Assembly (NCBI GenBank): GCA_021324445.1
Contig: JAJPJC010000344.1
Location: 1-64,000 of the forward strand
Direction: 5' to 3'
Origin: Isosphaeraceae bacterium
GTDB taxonomy: Bacteria; Planctomycetota; Planctomycetia; Isosphaerales; Isosphaeraceae
Length of the DNA stretch: 64,000 nt
Position numbers and translations under genes: made by a program. Shown one piece after another: positions 36,831 through 46,104 of the stretch; the stretch's first letter is position 1, and every line of letters starts with the position of its first letter. The notes beneath the pieces were generated by a model. It did no database searches. It saw only the letters and a list, made by a program, of their open reading frames with translations, and had not been told where the DNA came from.

Positions 36831-37877
36831 GTGGCGCCGGAACCCACGAAAGCCGCGATTCGCTCGTTCTGGCGGCGGCGTGCCGTCCGGAAGCTGTTGC
36901 TGGGATTCGCCGCAATCCTGTTCGTGATGATCTATGGTATCGTGGGCTACCAGGCCCTGGGCTGGACGTTCTTCGACGCCCTCTACCAGGTGGTCATTAC
37001 CATCTCGGGGGTCGGGTACGGGGAAGTCCGCCCGTCGAACTCGGCGGCAGCGCGGATCCACACCATGATCGTGATCGCGCTGGGGATCAGCTCGGTCGCC
37101 TACACCCTGGGGGTCTTCGTCCAGTTCCTCGCCGAGGGCGAGCTCCTGGGCTATTTCGGTCGCCAACGCATGATGAGACAGATCGAAGAGTTGTCCGGGC
37201 ACACGATCGTCGCGGGATTCGGCCGGGTGGGGGCCCTGGTCTGCGAGGAATTGACGGCCGCCGAGCAGCCGTTGGTGGTGGTCGAACTCTCGCACGAACG
37301 GGCCGGGGAGATCGAAGCCCGGGGCTTCCTCTGCGTCACCGGGGACGCGACCGAGGAAAAAGTGTTGAAGGAGGCGGGGATCGAGCGCGCCCGGGTGCTG
37401 GTCAGCGCCATGCCCAACGATGCCGAGAACGTCTTCATCACCCTGACGGGCCGCCAGCTCGCTCCCAACCTGCTGATCATCGCGCGGGCCGAGCAGCCCA
37501 GCACGGTGAAGAAGCTCAAGCATGCCGGCGCCGATCACGTCGTGATGCCCGCGGCCATCGGCGCGCACCGGATCGTTTCGCTGGTGACCAACCCGGCCGC
37601 CGTCCAGTTCATCGAGCTGGTCACCCAGCGCGCCAGCCTGGCGATCGAGATGGATGAGCTGCCGATCCACGTCGCCAGTGGACTGGCTGGCCACAGCTTG
37701 CGCGATGCCGATATCAAGCGGCGCACGGGCGTGATCGTCATCGCCATCAAGCGAGCGGATGGAGGCCTGGAATTCCCCCCCTCCGGCGATGAAGTGCTGG
37801 CACCCGGCGATACCCTCGTGATCCTGGGCAACCGGGCGCACCTGGACCAGTTCCGCCGGCAGTTCTTCAAGGCGTAG
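36831..37877 (+). CDS. Two-TM potassium channel with RCK (TrkA-N/TrkA-C) domains
   Basis: A 348-residue protein from GTG 36831. TM1 is about residues 20-42, the pore helix and selectivity filter TISGVGYGE lie at 57-65, and TM2 at about 78-100. The cytoplasmic RCK-N domain begins HTIVAGFGRVG (residues 124-134, the GxGxxG nucleotide site), and the RCK-C (TrkA-C) domain covers about 265-345. The layout is that of MthK/Kch-type channels gated by ligand binding to the RCK ring. The filter ends in Glu rather than Asp, which is tolerated in some bacterial channels. It lies 16 bases after the inverted repeat. Part of its 3' end is duplicated at 55605-55873. Confidence 0.9.
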   Translation: MAPEPTKAAIRSFWRRRAVRKLLLGFAAILFVMIYGIVGYQALGWTFFDALYQVVITISGVGYGEVRPSNSAAARIHTMIVIALGISSVAYTLGVFVQFLAEGELLGYFGRQRMMRQIEELSGHTIVAGFGRVGALVCEELTAAEQPLVVVELSHERAGEIEARGFLCVTGDATEEKVLKEAGIERARVLVSAMPNDAENVFITLTGRQLAPNLLIIARAEQPSTVKKLKHAGADHVVMPAAIGAHRIVSLVTNPAAVQFIELVTQRASLAIEMDELPIHVASGLAGHSLRDADIKRRTGVIVIAIKRADGGLEFPPSGDEVLAPGDTLVILGNRAHLDQFRRQFFKA

Positions 37878-38429
37878 GTTCGTCGCCAGTCTGGAAAGCC
37901 CGCCCTACTCCCATCCGGCCGATCGATCGCCCCGCGTCCCGCCCGGTTGTGGTCGTCGCCATGGCCGGGTGACCCCGCCCCGGTCCTGCGGCCCGAAACC
38001 AACTCTGGTGATTCTTGGCGGGTCCGATGGCTTGGTGGTGATCGACCGTCGTGGAGTCGATCGGGAATGCCTTCACGGCCGAATCCAGGAGAATCCCGAC
38101 GCGTCGGCTTGCGAACCCCCTTCGATCCCCCGGGACGCATCCGGCGAGCCCTGTAACCTTTCGGGCCGCGCGGCAGGATTAACCCTCAGGAGAGTGGAGA
38201 GCGAGGTTCGGGTTCCCTATCCCTGTGCCTCATCGTTCCTCGCCGCCGGCGTTGCCGATTCGGCAGCGCGCACGAGCCACCGGGACCCGGACCGTTCCCG
38301 GACGCGCGTCGCGAAAAAATTGGCCCGCGTTAGCTGTTGGGCGGTCGGAATACGCATGGTGATGTGGAAGGCGGATCCCGTGAACCCCGTGGGCCAGTGC
38401 ACTTCCTCGTTATGGGAGGCATGACGAAC
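37878..38429. other. Intergenic region upstream of the caspase/serpin locus
   Basis: About 550 bases without a supported gene. It probably holds the promoter for the co-directional run that starts at 38430. An AT-rich patch (GCGAAAAAATTGG, about 38309-38321) is the only compositional feature. A GGGAGG ribosome site lies at 38414-38419. Confidence 0.45.
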
Positions 38430-39920
38430 ATGTCAGCGCGCGATCGATTCTCGATTGGGCTCGTATCGTCCTTGATGGCAGTCCTGGTCTGGGTATCGAC
38501 ACCATCGGCTCGAGCCGACGCCATCGAGACGGCGCTCCGCGAGGAAGCGCCCAAGGTCTTCAAATACGTCAAGGACCACGGTTACCGCACCGTCGGCGTG
38601 CTCAAGTTCGCCGTCAAGAAGGGGAACAAGCCGGCGAGCTTCGACGCCGGGACGCTCAACACCAAGGTCGCCCGGAGCCTTGAACATGCGCTGGTCCTGC
38701 TCAACGACCCGAGCAAGCCGATCGGCATCATCCAGGACGCGAGCCAGGCGGCCGCCAGGAGTCGGGGCGCGACCCTCCGCGGCGCGAAGGGCCGCCGGGG
38801 CCTCATGGAGCACACCTACCCGGTGGCTTGGGAATCCCAGCCGAAGCCGCCCGACGCCTTCCTGACCGGCGAGATCCTGGTCCGGGCCGATCTGAAGACG
38901 CTCGCGATCGCGATCGGGCTCTTCGACCGCAAGCAGCCCGACCGGATCACCGAGATCTCTCGCGTCAAGGACATCCCCATGGACCGGAACACGCTGGCCG
39001 GGATCGGCCAGACGTTCGTCCTCTCCCGCGGCCTGAAGCATCGCGGGGCGCGGGAGCTCGACGAGGCCGCCGCCGACGATGCCTCCAACCGCGACACCGC
39101 CACGGCCAACCCGGCCCAGGATTCCGACGACCCGGTGAAGCTCCAGATCCTCTACGACGACCAGCCAGTCGTGCTCGAGGCCGACCCCAGCAGCCCGGGC
39201 GAGCTCAAGGCCATGCGCACGCGGAAGGCCAAGGATCCGAAGGAGGGGCAGAAGGTCAAGTTCGTCATCACCAACAACACCCAGACGCAGGCCGGCGTGG
39301 TCCTGGCGATCGACGGCAAGAATACCCTGTTCGCCGAGGACCTGACGGCCAAGCAGCCGGGCGAGTGCACCAAGTGGATCCTGGGACCGGGCGAGAGCTA
39401 CACCATCGAGGGATTCTATCTGTCCGAGGACGGCAAGCAGGTCCATCCGTTCAAGGTGCTCTCCGACGACGAGTCGGCCAAGGTCGAGCTGTCGCCCGAC
39501 CAGAAGGGCGTTTTCTCACTGTTCGCGTTCGTCCCGGACGGATCGGCGACGGGCTCGGGCGGGATGAACGTCGCCGGCGGCGACGGCGGCGAGCTCTCGC
39601 AGACGCCCAAGGACCAGCGGGGGGTGAAGCGGCGCTTGGCCGAGGTGCAGGCCAGCCTCCGGGCGGCCACGCACACCCACGCCGTCAACGGACGACTCGT
39701 GGTGGACCACGCCGCCAAGCGGTCGCTGCCGCGCCACGCGAGGCCCAAGGGCGTGCGCGGGCTGGTCGTGCAAGATGCGCAGACGACCACCGGTAGCAAC
39801 CTCAACCGGATCGACGCCAAGCTCGGCTCGCAACCGGCGATGTCGCTGATCGTCCGCTACTGGACGCCGCCCGCGACGGGCGGGACGACGCCCGGCGCCG
39901 ATACGCCGACCGCGAAATGA
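38430..39920 (+). CDS. Exported protein of unknown function, paralogue 1 (caspase-locus)
   Basis: A 496-residue protein. ATG 38430 is chosen because GGGAGG stands ten bases upstream. The signal peptide is MSARDRFSIGLVSSLMAVLV, cut near SARADA. Two regions are shared with the next gene: an N-terminal module with KYVKDHGYRTVGVLKFAVKKG and IGIIQDA (about residues 40-200), and a central beta-rich module with LQILYDDQPVVLEADPSSPGEL and KVKFVITNNTQTQAGVVLAIDG (about 225-370), which recalls the DUF4384-type domains often linked to bacterial caspase homologues. A basic, less conserved tail follows (RHARPKGVRGLVVQ). First gene of a nine-gene run; it may be a substrate, receptor or regulator of the secreted caspase homologues. 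No catalytic motif. Confidence 0.75.
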   Translation: MSARDRFSIGLVSSLMAVLVWVSTPSARADAIETALREEAPKVFKYVKDHGYRTVGVLKFAVKKGNKPASFDAGTLNTKVARSLEHALVLLNDPSKPIGIIQDASQAAARSRGATLRGAKGRRGLMEHTYPVAWESQPKPPDAFLTGEILVRADLKTLAIAIGLFDRKQPDRITEISRVKDIPMDRNTLAGIGQTFVLSRGLKHRGARELDEAAADDASNRDTATANPAQDSDDPVKLQILYDDQPVVLEADPSSPGELKAMRTRKAKDPKEGQKVKFVITNNTQTQAGVVLAIDGKNTLFAEDLTAKQPGECTKWILGPGESYTIEGFYLSEDGKQVHPFKVLSDDESAKVELSPDQKGVFSLFAFVPDGSATGSGGMNVAGGDGGELSQTPKDQRGVKRRLAEVQASLRAATHTHAVNGRLVVDHAAKRSLPRHARPKGVRGLVVQDAQTTTGSNLNRIDAKLGSQPAMSLIVRYWTPPATGGTTPGADTPTAK

Positions 39921-40046
39921 GCCAGAGTGAGCCCTGTCCACAGGAGTGGGGACCGGATCGGCGGTTTGACGCCGTCGATCCGGGCTCCCGGCCCCGTCGC
40001 CAACGCACCTCCATCGTACCGGTCCGATCACCCTGGAGAGGAATTC

Positions 40047-41504
40047 ATGAACCGCATGGCAACTGCCTCGCCCCCGATCGCACGACGAGCCACGCTCGTC
40101 CTGGCCCTGATGGCGGCGGCCTTGGGTCGGCCCTCGGCGCCAGCCCGGGCGGCCGCGGACAAAGCGGATAACCTGGATAAGGCGCTCAACGCCCACGCGG
40201 CGCGGATCATCCATTACCTCCGCGAGCACCACTGCAAGAACGTGGGCGTCGTCAAGTTCCGCGTGCAGAAGGGGAAGCAGCCGGTCAGCTTCAAGGTCGG
40301 GCCGCTCAACGACAACCTCCCGGGCCGATTGGAACTGGCCCTGTCCCTGACCCCGGCCAACAAGGCCGAGTCGCCGATCGGGATCATCCACGACGCCGAC
40401 CGCGTGGCGATGTCGCGGAAGCTGCCCAGCTACACCAACCCGGCCGGGAAGCGCGGCCTGTTCGCCCAGAAGTACAACCTCCTCTGGGACGCCCCGTCGG
40501 TCCACCCGGACCTGTTCCTGACCGGGATCGTCAGCGTCCCCCCGGACCTGAAGAAGGCGACGGTCACCATCGAGGCCTTCCACCCCGGTACGGCGAAGAT
40601 GGACAGGGTCATCTCCTTCCCGGTGGCGATGGACCGCTCGCTGCTGGTGGACCTCAACGAGAGCTTCCAGGTGAGCAGCCGCTCGCTCCGGAGGCGCACC
40701 CGCGACCTCAACCTGGACGAGGAAGCGACCGAGGATGCCGCCGACAAGGACCAGGCTCAGCCGACGAGCACCAACTCCGGCGATCCCGCCGTCGTCAGGG
40801 CCAAGAACACCGACGAGAAGCTCCTCGACTTCCAGATCCTCTACGATGGCGTCGCCCAGGCGGTCACGGCCGATCCGAACAATCCCGGCGAGCTGGTGGT
40901 CCCCGAGCCCAATGAGAATCAGAAGGTCTGGATCGCCGTCAAGTCCGTGGCCCAGGAGCGCATCGGGTTGGTCCTCATGGTCAATGGCACCAGCACCCTG
41001 TACGAGGAGAAGCAGCAGGCCGACGTGGCGAAGAACCTGGCCTGGGTCCTCGACCCCGGCCGCCAGTATGTGATTCGGGGCTATCAGCAGGACAACCAGT
41101 CCTTCAAGCCCTTCCGCGTGCTCTCGGCCGAGGATTCCGAGGCGATCTCCTACAACGAGAATTCGGGGCTCATCCACTTCCACATCGTCAAGCAAGGGAG
41201 CCCGGAGCGATCGAAATCGATCTCGGACGGCGACCAGTCGCAGCAGGGGAATAATCCGTCCTCGCCCCTGAATATCAGCCTACGGGGATTGAAGCACTCG
41301 GACCTCGCCAGGCAAGGCCAGACCCGGTCGCTGGCCGCCCTGAGGAAGGCGTACCAGAGCCCGGCCCACCGCTCGCGCAAGACTCGAGGCTTCATCGTCC
41401 AGGAGTCGGACGCCGTGGAGGGGGCGATCCAGAACGATGAGGTGAAGAACCCGGTCTGGGTCCAGACGATCGTCGTCCGCTACTACAAGCCCAAGGGTAC
41501 CTGA
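40047..41504 (+). CDS. Exported protein of unknown function, paralogue 2 (caspase-locus)
   Basis: A 485-residue protein from ATG 40047 with GAGAGG six bases upstream. A signal peptide runs to about residue 36 (PSAPARAAA). It is a diverged copy of the preceding gene: HYLREHHCKNVGVVKFRVQKG and IGIIHDADR match the N-terminal module, and FQILYDGVAQAVTADPNNPGEL with KVWIAVKSVAQERIGLVLMVNG match the central module; the ends RKTRGFIVQESDAVEG and VQTIVVRYYKPKG match too. The pair therefore arose by tandem duplication long ago. The caspase homologue gene starts 48 bases later. Function is unknown; a binding partner of the caspase proteins is a fair guess. Confidence 0.75.
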   Translation: MNRMATASPPIARRATLVLALMAAALGRPSAPARAAADKADNLDKALNAHAARIIHYLREHHCKNVGVVKFRVQKGKQPVSFKVGPLNDNLPGRLELALSLTPANKAESPIGIIHDADRVAMSRKLPSYTNPAGKRGLFAQKYNLLWDAPSVHPDLFLTGIVSVPPDLKKATVTIEAFHPGTAKMDRVISFPVAMDRSLLVDLNESFQVSSRSLRRRTRDLNLDEEATEDAADKDQAQPTSTNSGDPAVVRAKNTDEKLLDFQILYDGVAQAVTADPNNPGELVVPEPNENQKVWIAVKSVAQERIGLVLMVNGTSTLYEEKQQADVAKNLAWVLDPGRQYVIRGYQQDNQSFKPFRVLSAEDSEAISYNENSGLIHFHIVKQGSPERSKSISDGDQSQQGNNPSSPLNISLRGLKHSDLARQGQTRSLAALRKAYQSPAHRSRKTRGFIVQESDAVEGAIQNDEVKNPVWVQTIVVRYYKPKGT

Positions 41505-41552
41505 TCGAGTACGTCCCGGCTCCACGGGCGAATTCGCCAGCGAGGGTCGCCG

Positions 41553-42692
41553 ATGCGCGCGCGAATCCACACTCTTGATCCCGCGGCGATGGTCGTGGGG
41601 ATCGGCCTCGGCCTGACGATGGCGCTGGGCCTGGCGGCGGCCGCGGGGCCCGCGCCCGAGCTGCGGAAGGTCCATGCCCTGCTCGTCGTCGACACGATGA
41701 GCAGCCTTGCAGAGAGCGTCAAGGTCGACGGCGAGCGGATGGAACGCTTGCTCTACAACAACCTGCCGGCCGACCGGTCCGAGATCCGGGTCCTGACCGG
41801 CAAGGACGTCAGCGCCGAGGGGATCCTGGCGTACTACCGCACCCTGAAAGTGACCCCGAATGATGCCCTGCTGTTCTACTACGCCGGGCACGGGGCGACC
41901 GACCCCGAGAAGGGCCAGTTCCTGGCCTTGCACGAGCTGAAGGCCAAGCCGCTGATCCGCGGCGACCTGCGCCGGGCGATGGAGCAGAACCGGCCCGGGC
42001 TGATCGTGATCATCACCGATTGCTGCAGCGACCGTCACCCTCTGCCGGGCAAGATGCGACGGATCTACGAGGAGGAGGGGAGGGCCCGGGCCATCCAGCC
42101 GGTGCTCCGCTGCCTACTCTACCAGTCGAGGGGGGTGGTGGATATCACGGCCTCGTCGGGGAACGCCGCTTTCGGCGACGACCACGAGGGCGGGATCTTC
42201 ACCCGGTCGATCGACAAGCTCGTCCGCGGCGGCATCGAGAATCTCGACGCCGACCGCGACGGCTTCGTCTCGTGGCCGGAGTTCTTCGCCCGGGTGCAGA
42301 AGGAGACCCAGGGCACGTTCGTGACCTGGGCGAATCGGCAGAGAGCCCTGGGCGAGGACGTCGACCAGAAGTCGCAGAAGCCCCGGGCCTTCAGCCTGGG
42401 ATCGATCGGCGGCGCGGTCCCCGTCCGCCTGCGGAACGACCACAACACGCCGGTGGATTACCAGTACCGCTGGGTGGGCCATCCCTCGTGGGAGAGCGGC
42501 CGCCTCGCGCCGCACGGCATCGCCGAGCACGCCCCGCCCGCCGATGGGACGGCCCGGCCGACGGCCCTGGAGGTCCGATACGAGGGCGGGAAGACGGCCC
42601 AGCTCCAGCCCGGCAAGACGTACCGGTTCCACGACGCCAAGACGCCCCGAAATTCTCATGATCCGTCCGAGGGATCGTCCGCGCCCCATTGA
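41553..42692 (+). CDS. Exported caspase-like (peptidase C14) protein with EF hand
   Basis: A 379-residue protein with a signal peptide or anchor (about residues 10-32) and GAGGG seven bases before ATG 41553. The caspase fold covers about residues 38-225: the catalytic His is His113 in FYYAGHGATD and the Cys is Cys158 in VIITDCCSD, corresponding to the YxGHG and DxCxSG motifs of metacaspases. Immediately after it, DADRDGFVSWPEF (residues 232-244) is a canonical EF-hand loop with Asp at 232, 234 and 236 and Glu243, which suggests calcium control as known for metacaspases. The C-terminal 100 residues are a small beta-rich domain (VPVRLRNDHNTPVDYQYRW). It is expected to cut after basic residues, outside the cytoplasm. 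Confidence 0.85.
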   Translation: MRARIHTLDPAAMVVGIGLGLTMALGLAAAAGPAPELRKVHALLVVDTMSSLAESVKVDGERMERLLYNNLPADRSEIRVLTGKDVSAEGILAYYRTLKVTPNDALLFYYAGHGATDPEKGQFLALHELKAKPLIRGDLRRAMEQNRPGLIVIITDCCSDRHPLPGKMRRIYEEEGRARAIQPVLRCLLYQSRGVVDITASSGNAAFGDDHEGGIFTRSIDKLVRGGIENLDADRDGFVSWPEFFARVQKETQGTFVTWANRQRALGEDVDQKSQKPRAFSLGSIGGAVPVRLRNDHNTPVDYQYRWVGHPSWESGRLAPHGIAEHAPPADGTARPTALEVRYEGGKTAQLQPGKTYRFHDAKTPRNSHDPSEGSSAPH

Positions 42693-42753
42693 TCGGCGCC
42701 GTCAGCCCACGCTCACGCACCCGGCCGGCGCCTGACAGGAAAGAGGTCCTTCC

Positions 42754-45700
42754 ATGAGAGGGATGCCCAGCCGACGTCCGATCCTCCTGGCGATGGCCGC
42801 GATCGGCGCCGCGGCGGGGTTCGCGCCGGCCGGTGAGGCCAACCCGCTCGCGGCCGCGGCGGCCGCTCCCCGGCTGGTGATCGACACCCAGGGTTTCACC
42901 TCGCGGGTCAACAGCGTCGATTTCAGCCCCGGCGGCGACGTCCTCGCGGCGGCGGGGAGCGACAAGGTCGTCCGGCTCTGGGAGGTGCGGACGGGGCGGC
43001 TGCTCGCCACCCTGCGCGGCTACGAGGACGACGCGGGCAACGGCCAGTGCCAGGTCGTCCGCTACTCGCCCGACGGCCGCCATCTCCTTGTCGGGGTCCA
43101 GGACGTCGGCACCGAGGGGGCGATCCGGGTCTACGACACGGCTGACCTCAGCGAGGTGCAATCCCTCCTGCCGGGCCATCCCAATGGCGGCGTGCTCAGG
43201 CTGGCCTTCTCGGCCGACGGGAAGTATCTCGCCTCGCAGGGGGGCAATGGCGAGGTCCTCTTCTGGGATTGGCCCCAGCGGCGGCCGACTGCGCGGATGG
43301 CGTGGACCCAGAGCCTGGCCGACTTCGGTTTCCCCACAGCGATCCCGATGCTGGTCATCGAAGATGAGGGTTTCCACGCCTTCTCGATGCCCCACGGCCG
43401 GGAGGTGACGCAACTGACCGCCGCGCAGCAGGGCGAGCTGGCCCCGCCCGATGTCCTGGCCAACGCCTATGCCGCGGCCCAGCAGCCGCGGCGGATCCTC
43501 GCACAGATCGAGGCCGGGTTGCCCGATCAGGGCCGGTCGAACGTGAACCGCTCCTATCCGGCCGGCGGGGCGCTGCGCGAAGGTCGGGCCCTCCTGGGCG
43601 GCACGGGCAAGAGAGACGGTCGCGACTACTACTGGGTCGGGGTCTGGACCCTGACCGGCCGGGCCGTCGGGCGATACGAGGGACATCCCTACCTAGTCAC
43701 GGCCCTGGCGCTCTCACCCGACGGGAGCCTGGTGGCCAGCGCGGATGCGCAGGGCAACGTCGACCTGTGGGAGGCCGGGACCGGGAACCTCCGATTCCGC
43801 CTCAGCGGCAAGGGCGAGATCATCTACAGCGCGGGGTTCGACTCGTCCGGGACGCGGCTGATCTACGGGACGCGGCCGTATGGCCCGGGGCAATGGAACT
43901 ACAACCACTTCGCGGCGCCGTCCCGATCCTTCGACCTCCGCAAGCGGACCTCCTCCGACGCGCCTTCGGCCGTGCACGATCCCCCTTCCCTTGCGATCGG
44001 GGCACGCCGCTTGAGTTTCAGCAACGACCCCCAGCAACAAGTTTTCACATTCACGTCCCTGGTCGGCGGCAGGGTCGAGGGGATTCACCGACACCCGCCC
44101 GGGGTTACTCCCTTGTGCTTCGGATATCTCAGCCAATCGCGGACGGGCATCCCGGACCTGCTCGTCGTCGGGGGCGATGACAACGGCCTGATCGGGTTGG
44201 ATCCCGCGAATCCCATCCGTAGCCGAGCCTTCAGCGGCCACACGGGAGCGGTCTACGCCGTGGGGAACTCGCCCGACGGCCGGCTGCTCGTCTCCGGTTC
44301 GGCCGATCGGACGCTCCGCCTCTGGAGCCTGGGCCCGATCAACGACTTCGGCTTCGTCGACTTCGAGGTCTATCCCAACGGCAAGGTCTACTCGATCACG
44401 CCGGGGGGAAGCGCCGAGCGGGCTGGGGTCCAGCTCGGCGACGAGCTCGTCCGCATCGACGGGCGGGACCTTGGGACGATCTTCGCCCGGATCCTGGCCG
44501 GGATGCGCGACTACCGGCCCGGTCAACGTTGTCAGATCGAGCTGGCCCGAGGGGGGCAGCCCTTCCGGGTGGAGACCGAGATGGTGGCCTGCGGCGACAT
44601 CGTCACCCCGCTGCTGAACCTCTTCATCGCCGGCGACGATTGGGTGCTCTGGACCCCGAGCGGCTATTACGACGCCTCCCCGGGAGCAGACCGCCTCATC
44701 GGCTGGCAGGTGAGCCGGGGCCGCGACAAGGCCGCCCGGTTCTACACCATGCACCAGTTCCGCAAGCAATTCTTTCGCCCCGAGGTGATCGACCGGATCC
44801 TCCAGACCGGCGCGGCGCTGGATGTCGCCGAGTTGGCCAGGCTTTCCCGCCAGAAGGGGGCCGAGCCGCTGGATCTGCGAAAGTCCGAGGACCTGCGCAA
44901 GATCGAGCCGCCGCGCGTCAAGGTCGAGCTTCCCCGGCAGGGGACTCATACCCCGGACAAGACGATCGCCGTCCGGGCCGAAGTCTCCTCCCAGAATGGA
45001 GGGCCGATCGGCGACGTCAAGGTCCTGCTCAATGGGCGCCCCGTCACGGGCAAGGACCTGCCGAAGCGCCCCGACGACGCCCCGACCCTGCGTCGGGTCG
45101 AGCTCGACCTGGAGCTCGAACCCGGGCGGAATACCGTCTCGGTCCTCGCGACCGACCAGGCATCGAAATCCAGCAGCCGGCCGCAGGAGATCGTCGTCTA
45201 CTGCGAAGCAGGCGCCGACGATGCGTCGCAGAAGCCGCGGGCGTTCGTGCTGGCGGTGGGCATCTCGGACTACGCCAACCCGGCCATCGAGAAGCTCGGG
45301 TTCGCCCATGTGGACGCGCGGTCGTTCGCCGCCGCATGGAAGTCGCGGGCGGGCCGGCTGTACGCGGACGTGCAGGCCCGGGTGTTGACCAATCAGGAGG
45401 CGACCGTGGCGGCGATCCGCGACGGCTTCGACTGGCTCAACGGCAGCGTCACGTCCAGGGACTTCGCGGTCCTCTTCTTCGCGGCCCACGGGGTCGGCAA
45501 CTCCTCGTCGGGCTATTACATCGCCTCGTACGAGGTCGACCCGAAGCGCCTGATCTCGACGGCGATCCCTGACCGCGACCTGATCTCCCTGGTGGAGCGG
45601 CTCCGCTGCCGTCGCACCCTGGTCTTCCTCGACACCTGCCACGCCGGCGGGATCGCCCACGCGCGGCCCGCGTCCTCCGAGAGTCTCAACGAGCTGACCT

Positions 45701-46032
45701 CCGACGAGATCGGCGCCGTCATGTTCGGGGCGTGCAAGCCGCGCGAGTCCAGCCAGGAGGACCCCGCCTGGGGGCACGGGGCGTTCACGAAAGCCCTGCT
45801 GGAAACCTTCGCCGATCCCGCGCGGGACCTCCCGCCGCCCGACGGCCTGCTCTCGATCGACGAGCTGCCGTATCCCCTTGGTCGGCGGGTCGCCGACCTC
45901 ACCGGCAACGAGCAGCACACGGTCGTCGGCCGTCCCCCGACCATCGAGAATTTCGACTTCCTCTGCTTCCCCGACCCCTCGAAGCCGGACCGGCCGGACG
46001 GGACCGGATCGACGCCCAGTCCCGGAGGTTAA
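42754..46032 (+). CDS. Exported WD40-PDZ-caspase (peptidase C14) fusion protein
   Basis: A 1092-residue protein from ATG 42754 (AGGAAAGAGG upstream) with a signal peptide ending near APAGEA. Residues about 45-525 hold WD40 repeats (VNSVDFSPGGDVLAAAGSD, LRLAFSADGKYLASQGG, VYAVGNSPDGRLLVSGSADRTLRLW). A PDZ domain follows at about 535-605 (GKVYSITPGGSAERAGVQLGDELVRIDG), then the linker LFIAGDDWVLWTPSGYYDASPG also found in the other fusion protein, an Ig-like domain (about 725-815) and the caspase domain (about 828-1075) with His912 in FFAAHGVGN and Cys962 in FLDTCHAGG. WD40 and PDZ parts probably bind partners or substrates. 61 bases separate it from the previous caspase gene. Confidence 0.85.
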   Translation: MRGMPSRRPILLAMAAIGAAAGFAPAGEANPLAAAAAAPRLVIDTQGFTSRVNSVDFSPGGDVLAAAGSDKVVRLWEVRTGRLLATLRGYEDDAGNGQCQVVRYSPDGRHLLVGVQDVGTEGAIRVYDTADLSEVQSLLPGHPNGGVLRLAFSADGKYLASQGGNGEVLFWDWPQRRPTARMAWTQSLADFGFPTAIPMLVIEDEGFHAFSMPHGREVTQLTAAQQGELAPPDVLANAYAAAQQPRRILAQIEAGLPDQGRSNVNRSYPAGGALREGRALLGGTGKRDGRDYYWVGVWTLTGRAVGRYEGHPYLVTALALSPDGSLVASADAQGNVDLWEAGTGNLRFRLSGKGEIIYSAGFDSSGTRLIYGTRPYGPGQWNYNHFAAPSRSFDLRKRTSSDAPSAVHDPPSLAIGARRLSFSNDPQQQVFTFTSLVGGRVEGIHRHPPGVTPLCFGYLSQSRTGIPDLLVVGGDDNGLIGLDPANPIRSRAFSGHTGAVYAVGNSPDGRLLVSGSADRTLRLWSLGPINDFGFVDFEVYPNGKVYSITPGGSAERAGVQLGDELVRIDGRDLGTIFARILAGMRDYRPGQRCQIELARGGQPFRVETEMVACGDIVTPLLNLFIAGDDWVLWTPSGYYDASPGADRLIGWQVSRGRDKAARFYTMHQFRKQFFRPEVIDRILQTGAALDVAELARLSRQKGAEPLDLRKSEDLRKIEPPRVKVELPRQGTHTPDKTIAVRAEVSSQNGGPIGDVKVLLNGRPVTGKDLPKRPDDAPTLRRVELDLELEPGRNTVSVLATDQASKSSSRPQEIVVYCEAGADDASQKPRAFVLAVGISDYANPAIEKLGFAHVDARSFAAAWKSRAGRLYADVQARVLTNQEATVAAIRDGFDWLNGSVTSRDFAVLFFAAHGVGNSSSGYYIASYEVDPKRLISTAIPDRDLISLVERLRCRRTLVFLDTCHAGGIAHARPASSESLNELTSDEIGAVMFGACKPRESSQEDPAWGHGAFTKALLETFADPARDLPPPDGLLSIDELPYPLGRRVADLTGNEQHTVVGRPPTIENFDFLCFPDPSKPDRPDGTGSTPSPGG

Positions 46033-46104
46033 CCCCACCGGCACGCCGGCTTCCGCTGCTCGTCACCGTGTTCCCATGCCATCAACACCTATGGAGTCCC
46101 TGAA

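Noticed and set aside
37969-38424. 151-codon plus-strand frame in the gap before the caspase locus
   Set aside because: No ribosome site, odd composition and no family features.
43714-46044. 776-codon minus-strand frame opposite the WD40-PDZ-caspase gene
   Set aside because: Shadow frame; the plus strand has WD40, PDZ and caspase motifs over the same bases.
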